Shown here one piece after another: positions 39,683 to 47,511 of a DNA stretch of 64,000 nucleotides (the stretch's first letter is position 1; each line of letters starts with the position of its first letter). The DNA is from Sphingomicrobium arenosum (GTDB taxonomy: Bacteria; Pseudomonadota; Alphaproteobacteria; Sphingomonadales; Sphingomonadaceae): positions 2,475,782 to 2,539,781 of the forward strand of contig NZ_JANPVN010000001.1 of the NCBI RefSeq assembly GCF_026157085.1, in the 5' to 3' direction. The notes beneath the pieces were generated by a model. The model saw only the letters and a program-made list of their open reading frames with translations. It did not search any database and was not told where the DNA came from. The translations under genes were made by a program, and so were the position numbers.

Positions 39683-40240
39683 TCAGCGCAATTCGCCGAG
39701 GACAGCGAGGATCTGCTTGACCGCGATGTCATGGGCGACGGCAGGTTCGAGGTTGCAGGCCCGTGCGACCTCGGCGCCGACCAGCGCATCGCCGATGGCG
39801 AGGAGGACGAGCCCCATGGTGGCGCGGTCGAGCGCGCGGGTGTCGCCGGGTTCGGTGATCTTTTCGACGACGCTCGCGATGGCATGTTCGACGGGGGCGA
39901 GCGCCTCGCGGCGGCGCTGGAGCACGACCCAGGCGATGAGTTCGCCGAAATGCTGGTCGCGAAAGGCGGTGAACATTTCCTCGATGACGGGGCGCAGCTT
40001 GACCTTGCCCGCCTGGTAGCGGCCGATCGAGCCGGCGATCGAATCGGCGACCTCATGCGCGATCTCGTCGGCGAGCTGGGCGTGGAGCCCGTCGACCGAG
40101 CCGAAATGATGGAGCAGCGCGGCATGGGTGCGGCCCATGCGGCCCGCGACCGCCTTCAGCGTGACCGCCGCGGCACCTTGCTCGCGCAGGATGTCGCGCG
40201 CGGTCGCGACCGCGACGGCGCGGCTTTGCTCGGGGCTCAT
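39683..40240 (-). CDS. TetR family transcriptional regulator
   Basis: About 185 residues with an N-terminal TetR helix-turn-helix (RDILREQGAAAVTLKAVAGRM, then GRTHAALLHHFGSVDGLHAQ) and a helical ligand domain. It is divergent from the PF10118 gene and probably represses it and itself through the palindrome between them. ATG at 40240 is used; an ATG at 40270 is inside that palindrome, which makes it less likely. Confidence 0.88.
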   Translation of the reverse strand: MSPEQSRAVAVATARDILREQGAAAVTLKAVAGRMGRTHAALLHHFGSVDGLHAQLADEIAHEVADSIAGSIGRYQAGKVKLRPVIEEMFTAFRDQHFGELIAWVVLQRRREALAPVEHAIASVVEKITEPGDTRALDRATMGLVLLAIGDALVGAEVARACNLEPAVAHDIAVKQILAVLGELR

Positions 40241-40264
40241 GCGTTTACGACTTGGTGACACTGT

Positions 40265-40278
40265 TGACATATTTGTCA
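40265..40278. promoter_or_regulatory. Inverted repeat, probable TetR operator
   Basis: TGACATATTTGTCA, with TGACA and TGTCA arms four bases apart, lies between the divergent regulator and PF10118 gene. A further GTGACA occurs just upstream at 40255-40260. Confidence 0.55.
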
Positions 40279-40324
40279 GTAATATCCATCTAGATCGTCA
40301 AACGCATCCTTTAGGAGCAGCCAC

Positions 40325-41197
40325 GTGGCCACCGCAACCGTTACGCCATCCGACCTTAGCATCACGCCGCGCGATCGCGAATTCGGGCGCGAGGGCGCGA
40401 CGCCGCGCTGGTGGCACGGCGGCAACCCTTATGCGAGCGCCATGTACAATGCGCTGTCGGCGACCTTTCCCGACGGCGAGGCCTTTTTCGTGCGCTCGGT
40501 GCGGGCGTTCGCGAAGGATTGTCCCGAGGCGCTGAAAAAGGACATCAAGGCGTTCACGACGCAGGAAGCGATCCACAGTCGCGAACATGATGCGTTCAAC
40601 AAGCGCGCGAGCGACAGCGGATATGACATGGTCCCGCTTTATGACCGCGTGAAAGAGCGGATCGCGCTGTTGGGCGACAAGCCGCCGATCGCGGCGCTGG
40701 CGGCGACGATGGTGCTTGAACATTATACCGCGATCCTCGCGCATGAGATCCTCGCCAATCCCAGGCATTTCGCGGGCGCCGAGGAGGCGACGGCGATGCT
40801 GTGGAAATGGCATGCCGCCGAGGAGATCGAGCATAAGGGCGTGGCCTATGACACCTGGCTTCATGCGACGCGCGACTGGTCGCGCTGGAAGCGGTGGCAA
40901 GTGAAGGCGAAGGTGATGCTATATGTGTCGAGCCACTTCTTCCCCGACCGGTTCAGGGGCGCGCTCTACCTGCTCGAGCAGGACGGGATCACGGGGTGGA
41001 AGGCCAAGTGGGGGCTGATCCGCTACGGGCTGATCTCGCCGGGCATGTTCCGCAAGATCCTCGGCGCGTGGCTGGAGTTCTTCCTGCCCAAATTCCATCC
41101 GTGGAACGAGGACGATCGCGCGCTGATCAAGGCCTATGAGGATGCCGAAGGGCATCGTTTCATGCGCAATGGCAAGAAGGTGCGCGCGGCGGCCTGA
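40325..41197 (+). CDS. PF10118 family predicted metal-dependent hydrolase
   Basis: A 290-residue helical protein with a ferritin-like arrangement of putative metal ligands: Glu/His in TTQEAIHSREHDAF, Glu/His in VLEHYTAILAHEIL and Glu/Glu/His in WHAAEEIEHKGVAYD. The family is called metal-dependent hydrolase, but the actual reaction is unknown. The GTG start has AGGAG seven bases ahead. Controlled by the divergent TetR by inference. A strong terminator follows. Confidence 0.87.
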   Translation: MATATVTPSDLSITPRDREFGREGATPRWWHGGNPYASAMYNALSATFPDGEAFFVRSVRAFAKDCPEALKKDIKAFTTQEAIHSREHDAFNKRASDSGYDMVPLYDRVKERIALLGDKPPIAALAATMVLEHYTAILAHEILANPRHFAGAEEATAMLWKWHAAEEIEHKGVAYDTWLHATRDWSRWKRWQVKAKVMLYVSSHFFPDRFRGALYLLEQDGITGWKAKWGLIRYGLISPGMFRKILGAWLEFFLPKFHPWNEDDRALIKAYEDAEGHRFMRNGKKVRAAA

Positions 41198-41218
41198 GGG
41201 CGCTGAGGTGGCGTTACG

Positions 41219-41257
41219 AAAAAAGGGGCGGTGCCGACGTGGCACCGCCCCTTTTTT
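41219..41257. terminator. Strong bidirectional terminator
   Basis: AAAAAA-GGGGCGGTGCC (41219-41235) pairs with GGCACCGCCCC-TTTTTT (41241-41257) around a five-base loop. It serves the PF10118 gene and, read backwards, the GNAT gene on the other strand. Confidence 0.85.
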
Positions 41258-41334
41258 CGTCATTGCGAGCGTAGCGAAGCAATCCAGCGGCACTGCCCAT
41301 GGATTGCTTCGGCGCTTCGCTCCTCGCAATGACG
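41258..41334. repeat. Palindromic intergenic repeat (CGTCATTGCGAGCG type)
   Basis: The left arm (41258-41286, beginning CGTCATTGCGAGCG and ending GCAATCCA) and the right arm (41300-41334, beginning TGGATTGCTTCG and ending CGCAATGACG) are imperfect reverse complements. This is a dispersed non-coding repeat known from several bacterial genomes including sphingomonads. It resembles a MITE or REP-type hairpin. Confidence 0.75.
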
Positions 41335-41343
41335 CGGTTCGGG

Positions 41344-41880
41344 TCAGGCGACGGCTGGCTCTACAGTTTCCTCGTCGTTGAGCGCGAGCATGTAGAGGCG
41401 GCTCATGGCTTCCTCGCCGCGGCCGCAGCTGTGGCGCATCGCGTGGGTGCCGGTGGGGATAAAGCCGAGCTTTTCGAGGACGCGGCCCGAGGCGGGATTG
41501 TCGAGGAAATGCGCGGCCTCGATGCGCGCCCAGCCGAGCGTGCGGGCGACGTCGAGGGCGGCGCGGGCCGCCTCGGTCGCATAGCCGCGGCCCCAATGGG
41601 GTTCGGCGATCCAATAGCCCAGTTCGATCTCGCCCGAGGGGGCGTAGCCGAAGCCGACGACGCCGATGACCTCGGCGCTGTGCCGCAGGGTGATGAGCAT
41701 GTTGGGTAGCGGCATTTCGTCGAGGCGCGCGAGGAAGGCCTGCGCCTGTTCGAGGCCATAGGGCCATGGCGCGCTGGCGAGATTGGCGACGATTCGCTTC
41801 GACCCCATTGCCTTGGCGAGCGCGGGCGCATCGCAACTCCAGCCGGGCCGGAGCAGCAGGTTCGTCGTCACTGCAAACAT
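41344..41880 (-). CDS. GNAT family N-acetyltransferase (RimJ/RimL-like)
   Basis: A 178-residue acetyltransferase. Motif A, GYWIAEPHWGRGYATEAARAA, carries the acetyl-CoA pyrophosphate loop. RIEAAHFLDNPASGRVLEKLGF is motif B and the following strand. Substrate is unknown; the RimJ/RimL branch acetylates protein N-termini or small amines. A GGAGG site lies five bases before the start. Confidence 0.88.
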   Translation of the reverse strand: MFAVTTNLLLRPGWSCDAPALAKAMGSKRIVANLASAPWPYGLEQAQAFLARLDEMPLPNMLITLRHSAEVIGVVGFGYAPSGEIELGYWIAEPHWGRGYATEAARAALDVARTLGWARIEAAHFLDNPASGRVLEKLGFIPTGTHAMRHSCGRGEEAMSRLYMLALNDEETVEPAVA

Positions 41881-41970
41881 CTCACACCTCCTTTGCCGCC
41901 GCCCCTAGACGGGGACGGTGACAGTTCAGGGAGAAGTTTCGGACGCGCCCTTTACAATGATAGCGGGCAC

Positions 41971-42004
41971 AAAAAAGAGAAGGGACCTGGAGCGGTCCCT
42001 TCTC
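41971..42004 (-). terminator. Rho-independent terminator after rpmA
   Basis: GAGAAGGGACC (41977-41987) pairs with GGTCCCTTCTC (41994-42004); the A-run 41971-41976 gives the U-tract on the minus strand. Confidence 0.85.
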
Positions 42005-42060
42005 CCATTTGTCTCAATGTCCGGACCGTCCCAGGTGGGATGGCCCGTTATCGACCAACC

Positions 42061-42330
42061 CTATTCGGCAGCTTCGCCCATCGGGGCTACGTGCACGTAT
42101 TTGCGGCCGAGCTTGCCGTCACGGAACGTGACTCGGCCGTCGGTAAGCGCAAAAATGGTGTGGTCGCGGCCCAGGCCGACGTTGTCGCCCGGGTACCACT
42201 TGGTGCCGCGCTGGCGCACGATGATGTTGCCAGCGACGACGCTCTCGCCGCCAAACTTCTTGACGCCGAGATACTTCGGATTGGAATCGCGGCCGTTACG
42301 CGACGAGCCGCCTGCCTTCTTATGTGCCAT
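42061..42330 (-). CDS. rpmA: 50S ribosomal protein L27
   Basis: 89-residue ribosomal protein near the peptidyl-transferase centre. It opens [20 protein letters not shown] with the family core [22 protein letters not shown]. Lies two bases after rplU on the same strand, the usual L21-L27 pair, and is followed by a terminator. Confidence 0.98.
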   Translation of the reverse strand: MAHKKAGGSSRNGRDSNPKYLGVKKFGGESVVAGNIIVRQRGTKWYPGDNVGLGRDHTIFALTDGRVTFRDGKLGRKYVHVAPMGEAAE

Positions 42331-42332
42331 TG

Positions 42333-42830
42333 TTACTTGCTCTCGGTCTTCTTGGCCGCGGGCTTCTTGGCTGCGGCAGTTTTCTTCGCTGCGGGCTTCT
42401 TAGCAGGTGCAGCATCCTTTGTCGACTTGGCGTCGGCCTTCTTGGCCGGAGCCTTCTTGGCTTCGGTCTTGGCCGGGGCATCGTCGCTCTTGGCAGCGGC
42501 CTTCTTGGAGGCTGCCTTCTTGGCGCCGCCCTTGCCGCCGATCGACAGGATCTCGAGGATCGTGTGCTGCTGGCGATGACCGCGCTTGCGGCGATAGTTG
42601 TGACGACGACGCTTCTTGAAGACGGTGACCTTCTCGCCCTTCGCCTGCGCCACGATGGTGGCGGCGACGGTCAGGCCGTCGGTCGACTGAAGGTCGGAGC
42701 CCTCGCCGGCGAGCAGGACGTCATCGAGGGTCACCGAATCGCCAGCGTCACCGCTGATCTTCTCGACGACGATCTTGTCTCCGGGGGCAACGCGATACTG
42801 CTTACCGCCGGTGCGCACGACTGCGAACAT
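42333..42830 (-). CDS. rplU: 50S ribosomal protein L21 with Lys/Ala-rich C-terminal extension
   Basis: The L21 domain is residues 1-98 ([20 protein letters not shown], later [20 protein letters not shown]). It is followed by about 65 extra residues of AAKK/PAAKK-type repeats, giving 165 residues instead of about 103. Such extensions occur in several alphaproteobacteria. It is co-transcribed with rpmA. Confidence 0.96.
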   Translation of the reverse strand: MFAVVRTGGKQYRVAPGDKIVVEKISGDAGDSVTLDDVLLAGEGSDLQSTDGLTVAATIVAQAKGEKVTVFKKRRRHNYRRKRGHRQQHTILEILSIGGKGGAKKAASKKAAAKSDDAPAKTEAKKAPAKKADAKSTKDAAPAKKPAAKKTAAAKKPAAKKTESK

Positions 42831-42981
42831 AAGCTCTTCTCTTCGGTCTAGTATTTATCTTTTCGGCCCAAGGCGAAGCGCCATCGAAAACGGCACCTGC
42901 GCGAGGGGATGGGGCCACCTATGGAAATCGCCCCTTGCTGTCAACCGATTCGCCCGACTTTCTCGGGCGTGATCGGGCCGA

Positions 42982-43317
42982 TCAGTGGCGGCGTTCGGGG
43001 CGCAGGTGGTAGCGTCCCGCCTCGAAGCCGTCGAAGATCGAGGCGATGGCCGGGTGGACGATCTCTTCCTCGTCATCGTCGGCGACGAGGTTCTGCTGGC
43101 TGACATAGGCGATGTAGCTCGTCTCCTCATTCTCGGCGAGGAGGTGGTAGAAGGGCTGGTTCTTGGCCGGGCGCATGTCCTCGGGGATCGATTCATACCA
43201 TTCGTCCGAATTGGCGAATTCGGGATCGACGTCGAAAATCACGCCGCGAAAATCGAGGAGCCGGTGGCGCACTACCTCGCCCAGGGCGAAGCGTGCGGTG
43301 GGAATCGCATTATTCAT
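42982..43317 (-). CDS. hspQ: HspQ (YccV-like) heat-shock protein
   Basis: A 111-residue protein with the signature ARFALGEVVRHRLLDFRGVIFDVDPEF and then QPFYHLLAENEETSYIAYVSQQNL. In enterobacteria HspQ binds hemimethylated DNA or modulates Lon and DnaA stability. Start at 43317 chosen by homology; the frame to 43575 is an upstream extension over the kinase gene. Confidence 0.92.
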   Translation of the reverse strand: MNNAIPTARFALGEVVRHRLLDFRGVIFDVDPEFANSDEWYESIPEDMRPAKNQPFYHLLAENEETSYIAYVSQQNLVADDDEEEIVHPAIASIFDGFEAGRYHLRPERRH

Positions 43318-43346
43318 CGTCCAACCAATGTAGGCCCATGTGCGCC

Positions 43347-44738
43347 TCACACAAGCGGTGCACGCGGGAAATGGAGCCGCGCGCACAGCCCGGCCTTGCC
43401 ATCGGGGCGGTCCCCAAGGTCGAGCCGTCCGCCGTGGCGGCGCATGATGGCAGCGACGATGGCGAGTCCGAGACCATGCCCGCCGGTGGCGCGATTGCGG
43501 CTCTGCTCGGCGCGCTCGAAGGGGCGCAGCAGCCGCGCGCGCAGTTCGGCGGGGATGCCGGGGCCGTCGTCGCACACCATGATGACCACTTCGCCGGGAT
43601 AAGGGGCGAGCGAGAGGTGGACGGCGGTACCGTGACGAAGGCCATTGTCGATGAGGTTGGCGAGCGCGCGCTCGACCGAGGCGGCATCGCCGGGGAAGAT
43701 GGCCGAGACTGGAGGGTCGACAGTGAGGGGCTGGCCAGCATAGCTCGCCGCGAGCCGGTCGAACAGCGCCGCATCGTCGACCATCGCGTCGGGCGCGGGC
43801 GCGCGATTGGCGCGAGCGAGGTCGAGCACCGCCTCGAACTGTTCGTGAAGGCGCTCTATCTGCTCGATCAGCGCGGCGCGGCGTTCCTCGTCCTCCACGC
43901 CCTCGACCTCGATCCGCAGCGCGGTGAGCGGGGTGCGCAGGTCGTGGCCGATGGCCCCCAGCATGACGTCCTTTTCGGACAGCATCGCGGCGATGCGCGC
44001 CTGCATGTCGTTCAAGGCGGCGGCGAGCGCGACGATGTCGCTCGGCCCCGTCTCGGGCAGCGGCGGGCCGGCGGCCCTGCCATCGAAGCGCTGCGCCGCG
44101 CCGGTGACCGCGCGGAGCGATCCGCCGACGCGGCGCAGGAGGAGGAGGGTCGGCAAGAGCACGGCGAGCGCGATCAGCAAGGACTGGAAGATCATGGCAC
44201 CGATGAGGGGACGCAGCGGGCGCGGGCCGGGCACGGCGAGGCTGATCCAGCGTCCGTCCTGAAGCTGCGCGGCGAGGAGGAGGCGCTGGCGCGCTTCCTC
44301 ACCGGGACGCGGCAGCCGCGGGTTGTCGAGGAGCCCGGCGCCGGCATCGCGCAGCGGCACGCCCGCGTCGGCAAAGGCGTCGGCGATGATCGCGTCGGCG
44401 ACCGCGACGGGGTGGCTATTGGTGGCGAGCGGATCGGCCAATCCGACCTCGGCGCGGATGCGGCCCAAGGGGCGGTTGCGGCGCGGACCGAGGGCGCCGC
44501 GGGGCGGGCGCAGGCCGCGTGTCCCGCGCCGCTCGCCGATGCGCTCGACGCGGTCGAGGAGCAGGGGCTCGGCGGCGAGGAGCGCGAGCCGCTGGGCGCC
44601 GGGGACGATGGCGTCGTCGAGCAGCTGGGCGTGGCGGCGCTGGAGCGCGATGGCGAGGTTGAAGGCCTGGGCGAGGAGGATCGCGACCGCGACCAGCAGC
44701 GCGACCTGGCCCGACAAGGTGAGGCGGGGGCGAGTCAT
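43347..44738 (-). CDS. Sensor histidine kinase of the EF-hand-associated two-component system
   Basis: About 463 residues: a first membrane helix near 8-28, a periplasmic domain, and a second helix around 178-200. HAMP follows, then HisKA with the phospho-His in MLGAIGHDLRTPLTALRIEVE, then HATPase with LANLIDNGLRHG, CDDGPGIPAELR and GGHGLGLAIVAAIM. Its start overlaps the response regulator stop by 4 bases. The sensed signal may relate to the EF-hand protein encoded upstream. Confidence 0.93.
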   Translation of the reverse strand: MTRPRLTLSGQVALLVAVAILLAQAFNLAIALQRRHAQLLDDAIVPGAQRLALLAAEPLLLDRVERIGERRGTRGLRPPRGALGPRRNRPLGRIRAEVGLADPLATNSHPVAVADAIIADAFADAGVPLRDAGAGLLDNPRLPRPGEEARQRLLLAAQLQDGRWISLAVPGPRPLRPLIGAMIFQSLLIALAVLLPTLLLLRRVGGSLRAVTGAAQRFDGRAAGPPLPETGPSDIVALAAALNDMQARIAAMLSEKDVMLGAIGHDLRTPLTALRIEVEGVEDEERRAALIEQIERLHEQFEAVLDLARANRAPAPDAMVDDAALFDRLAASYAGQPLTVDPPVSAIFPGDAASVERALANLIDNGLRHGTAVHLSLAPYPGEVVIMVCDDGPGIPAELRARLLRPFERAEQSRNRATGGHGLGLAIVAAIMRRHGGRLDLGDRPDGKAGLCARLHFPRAPLV

Positions 44739-45454
44739 GCCTTTTCGACCGGGACGGCGAGGCTGTAGCCGGTGCCGTGGACGGTGCGGATGATCTCCGC
44801 CCCGCGCGGCCCCAGCTTCTTGCGAAGGCGCATGACCGCATTGTCGATCGCACGGTCGAAGGGATCGGCCTCGCGGCCCTTGGTGAGGTCGAGCAGCTGG
44901 TCGCGCGACAGGGCGCGGCCGGGGCGTTCGAGCAGGGTTAGGAGAAGCGTGTAGTCGCCGCTCGTCAGCTCGATCGCGCGGTCGCCCTCGCGCAGCAGCT
45001 GGTGCGCGGTGTCGAGGGTGAAATCGGCGAAGCGATAGGCGGGCAGCGCGGCCTCCTCGGCGGTGGGCGCGGTCTCGCGCGGGCGCGCGCGGCGCAGGAT
45101 GGCCTTGAGGCGAGCGGTCAATTCGCGCGGATTGAACGGCTTGGTGAGATAATCGTCGGCGCCCATTTCGAGCCCGACGATGCGGTCGACATCTTCGGCG
45201 CGCGCGGAGAGGAAGAGGATGGGCAAGTCGCCGCCTTCGCGGATCGAGCGGGCGAGGCTCAAGCCATCCTCGCCGGGCAGCATGATGTCGAGAATGGCGG
45301 CGTCGAGCGCATAGGAGGCGAGCGCCTCGCGCGCGGCGGCGGCATCGGCGCAGGGCGTGACGCGATAGCCTTCGCGTTCGAGATAACGCACCAGCGGGGT
45401 GCGGATCGCGGGTTCGTCCTCGACGAGGAGGAGGTGGGGGCGTGTCGCGCTCAT
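44735..45454 (-). CDS. OmpR-family response regulator
   Basis: 239 residues. The receiver has Asp/Asp in LLVEDEPAIR, the phospho-acceptor in DAAILDIMLPGEDG and Lys in YLTKPFNPREL. A winged-helix DNA-binding domain follows (RDQLLDLTKGREADPFDRAIDNAVMRL is the recognition region). Cognate kinase overlaps downstream. The direct repeat at 46109-46127 before the EF-hand gene is a plausible target. Confidence 0.94.
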   Translation of the reverse strand: MSATRPHLLLVEDEPAIRTPLVRYLEREGYRVTPCADAAAAREALASYALDAAILDIMLPGEDGLSLARSIREGGDLPILFLSARAEDVDRIVGLEMGADDYLTKPFNPRELTARLKAILRRARPRETAPTAEEAALPAYRFADFTLDTAHQLLREGDRAIELTSGDYTLLLTLLERPGRALSRDQLLDLTKGREADPFDRAIDNAVMRLRKKLGPRGAEIIRTVHGTGYSLAVPVEKA

Positions 45455-45474
45455 GGTCGGTGTTTTCCATGCAA

Positions 45475-45503
45475 CGAGGGGGCCGGCATGGCCAGCCCCC
45501 TCG
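45475..45503 (-). terminator. GC-rich hairpin between the EF-hand gene and the response regulator
   Basis: CGAGGGGGC (45475-45483) pairs with GCCCCCTCG (45495-45503). No U-run follows, so it may be an attenuator or a processing hairpin rather than a full terminator. Confidence 0.4.
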
Positions 45504-45524
45504 CGCCTCGGGGATGAGCGTGGG

Positions 45525-46034
45525 TTACTGGGAGCGCTGCTGGCGACGCTCGTGGCGACGTTCGCGCACCGTGTCGCGGGCGGCTGCGCGCTCGGCCTCG
45601 GTGAGGATACCGTTCTTGTCGGCATCGGCGCGCTCGAACATGGCGAGCGGGCGGGCCTGGAACTCGGCGAGGCTGAGCGCGCCGTCGCCGTTGCCGTCCA
45701 TGCGGGCGAAGCGCTGTTCGTGGCGCTGGCCGCGATGCTCGCCGCGGCGCTCCATGTGCTGCTTGGCGCGCTCGCCGCGCTGCTCCATGCGCTCGGCGCG
45801 GCGCTCGTGACGCGCCTCGCGTGCGGCGTCCATCTCGGCGCTGGTGACGAGTCCGTTGCCGTCGGCATCGAGCTTGGCGAAATGCTCGGCGCTGCGGGCC
45901 TCGACATCGGCCAGCGTGATATCGCCCTCGACATGGCGCATGCCGGGCCCGCCGTGCGGCTGGGCCGCGAGCGCAGGGATGGCGACGAGGCCGGCGGCGG
46001 CGGCGGCGATGAGGGAAGTGCGGATCTTGTTCAT
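45525..46034 (-). CDS. Secreted EF-hand protein
   Basis: About 169 residues. The signal peptide ends near ALAAQ (residue 25). Three EF-hand calcium loops are visible: DADGNGLVTSAEM, DGNGDGALSLAEF and DADKNGILTEAER. Between the first two loops is an Arg/His/Glu-rich linker. It is the first gene of a unit with a response regulator and histidine kinase, suggesting a calcium-related signalling link. GGAGTACCCC precedes the ATG. Confidence 0.88.
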   Translation of the reverse strand: MNKIRTSLIAAAAAGLVAIPALAAQPHGGPGMRHVEGDITLADVEARSAEHFAKLDADGNGLVTSAEMDAAREARHERRAERMEQRGERAKQHMERRGEHRGQRHEQRFARMDGNGDGALSLAEFQARPLAMFERADADKNGILTEAERAAARDTVRERRHERRQQRSQ

Positions 46035-46108
46035 GGGGTACTCCTTATGTGCTGATGATGCCGTTCTAGGAGCCCGGTGTCGCAGCGCGATCCCGACATC
46101 GCGGGCAT

Positions 46109-46127
46109 TTGTCGCAACTTGTCGCAA
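46109..46127 (-). promoter_or_regulatory. Direct repeat upstream of the EF-hand gene, candidate response-regulator site
   Basis: TTGCGACAA occurs twice on the minus strand (46117-46109 and 46127-46119), spaced by 10 bases, about 75 bases upstream of the EF-hand start. Tandem sites one helical turn apart are typical for OmpR-family regulators. Confidence 0.5.
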
Positions 46128-46155
46128 GGCGAGGGCAGGGAGGCAGCGTTGCCAC

Positions 46156-46863
46156 TCAGGCGGGGATGGGTTTGCCCGCCCAGTCGAAATGACCGCCGCT
46201 GTCGGCGGGGGTGAGGGCGCCGAGCACGTCGAGGAGGTGGTTGGCGCTTTTTTCGGGCGAGAAGAGCTGACCTTCCGGCACATTGGCCTGAAAGGGCTCG
46301 GACAAAGCGGTGTCGACGGTGCCGGGGTGGAGCGCGGCGACGACGAGCTGTTCGTGGGTGCGCTTGAGCTCGATCGACAGGGTGCGGGCGAATTGGGCGA
46401 GCGCGGCCTTGGCGGCGCGATAGCCGTACCAGCCGCCGAGGTGATTGTCGGAGATCGATCCGACGCGCGCGCCGAGCATGGCGAAGCGCGCCGGGCGGTC
46501 GCGGGGCAGGAGGGGGAGGAGCGCGCGGGCGGCGAGCATGGGGCCGATGACGTTGACGTGGAAGGTCCGGATCAGCGGATCGGGGGCGAGCATCTTCCAG
46601 CTCTTCTCGGGGCCCCAGTCGTCGTCGTGCAGGAGGCCGGTCGCGATGAGGATCGTGTCGTAGGGGGCGTGCGGCGCGAGTGCCTCTGCGGCGGCGGCGA
46701 GGCTGGCGGGCTCGTCATAGTTGACTTTGAGCGCGTCATGATCGTCTGGGCGCCCGCGGGCGAGGCGGGCGACCTTGCCGCCGCGCGCCTCGATGGCGGC
46801 GGCGAGCGCGGCGCCGATCCCGCCCGAGGCGCCGAGGACGATGCTGTTGGAAAAAGGCGTCAT
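46156..46863 (-). CDS. SDR family oxidoreductase (C-factor-like)
   Basis: 235-residue short-chain dehydrogenase with LGASGGIGAALAAAIE for NAD(P) binding and the ending of the catalytic triad as GGWYGYRAAKAALAQFARTL. HPGTVDTALSEPFQANVP is typical of the C-factor/CsgA branch. Substrate unknown. Start at 46863 chosen by homology. It precedes the EF-hand gene on the same strand by about 120 bases. Confidence 0.9.
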   Translation of the reverse strand: MTPFSNSIVLGASGGIGAALAAAIEARGGKVARLARGRPDDHDALKVNYDEPASLAAAAEALAPHAPYDTILIATGLLHDDDWGPEKSWKMLAPDPLIRTFHVNVIGPMLAARALLPLLPRDRPARFAMLGARVGSISDNHLGGWYGYRAAKAALAQFARTLSIELKRTHEQLVVAALHPGTVDTALSEPFQANVPEGQLFSPEKSANHLLDVLGALTPADSGGHFDWAGKPIPA

Positions 46864-47037
46864 GAAACGGGCAATGCGCCAGCGCGGGCGAAGGGTGCAT
46901 CGCGGGGCATCGCGGGGGCATTGGCGCGAAAAGCGGCGCGGCGGCGACAATAGGGCTTTTCAAGGCCGGGATGGCTTGCTAGAGGCGCGCTCCGACCGGG
47001 AGGCGAGGCGTTGACGCCGCGTCCCGAACTTTTCCGC

Positions 47038-47127
<90 letters not shown>

Positions 47128-47511
47128 TTTACTTCACGCACAATTCTCTCTCGGCGACGCCCTAGCGGAAGGCCGCGGAATCGGGCGCTATTTCCATCAG
47201 ATCTGGGAATAACCGAAGCGTCTTGGCGGCACTCGTTGGGCTAATGCCGCCGAGTTGCGCAGGCGCGTCTCTTCCTGTGATGCATTCGGTACCGTTCCCA
47301 GTGGAACAGGGAAAAACCCTCAAATTAACAAGAAAAACAGGTCGCGCCGCTGGCGTCAGCTGGAACGGGCTGGAGATTTTTCGGAGTTTTCCGCCGATCG
47401 CCATGTCGGGAGTCGCTTCGCCTGTTATTTGGCAAAACAGGGGTCGGATTTGACATTATCAGGGCGTTTGTTCGGCATCATCAGGTGTTTTTGGCTCAAA
47501 ACAGGAAGAAG
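47128..47511. other. Gene-free junction between tRNA-Ser and the recombinase gene
   Basis: About 385 bases between the tRNA and the recombinase stop, lower in GC than its surroundings, with A-rich patches near 47310-47340. Short open frames are present but without ribosome-binding sites or recognisable products. An attachment site for the island could lie here; no repeat was identified by eye. Confidence 0.4.

Noticed and set aside
43347..45470. 707-codon frame spanning the response regulator and kinase
   Set aside because: The kinase starts at 44738; upstream codons are an out-of-frame reading of the response regulator.
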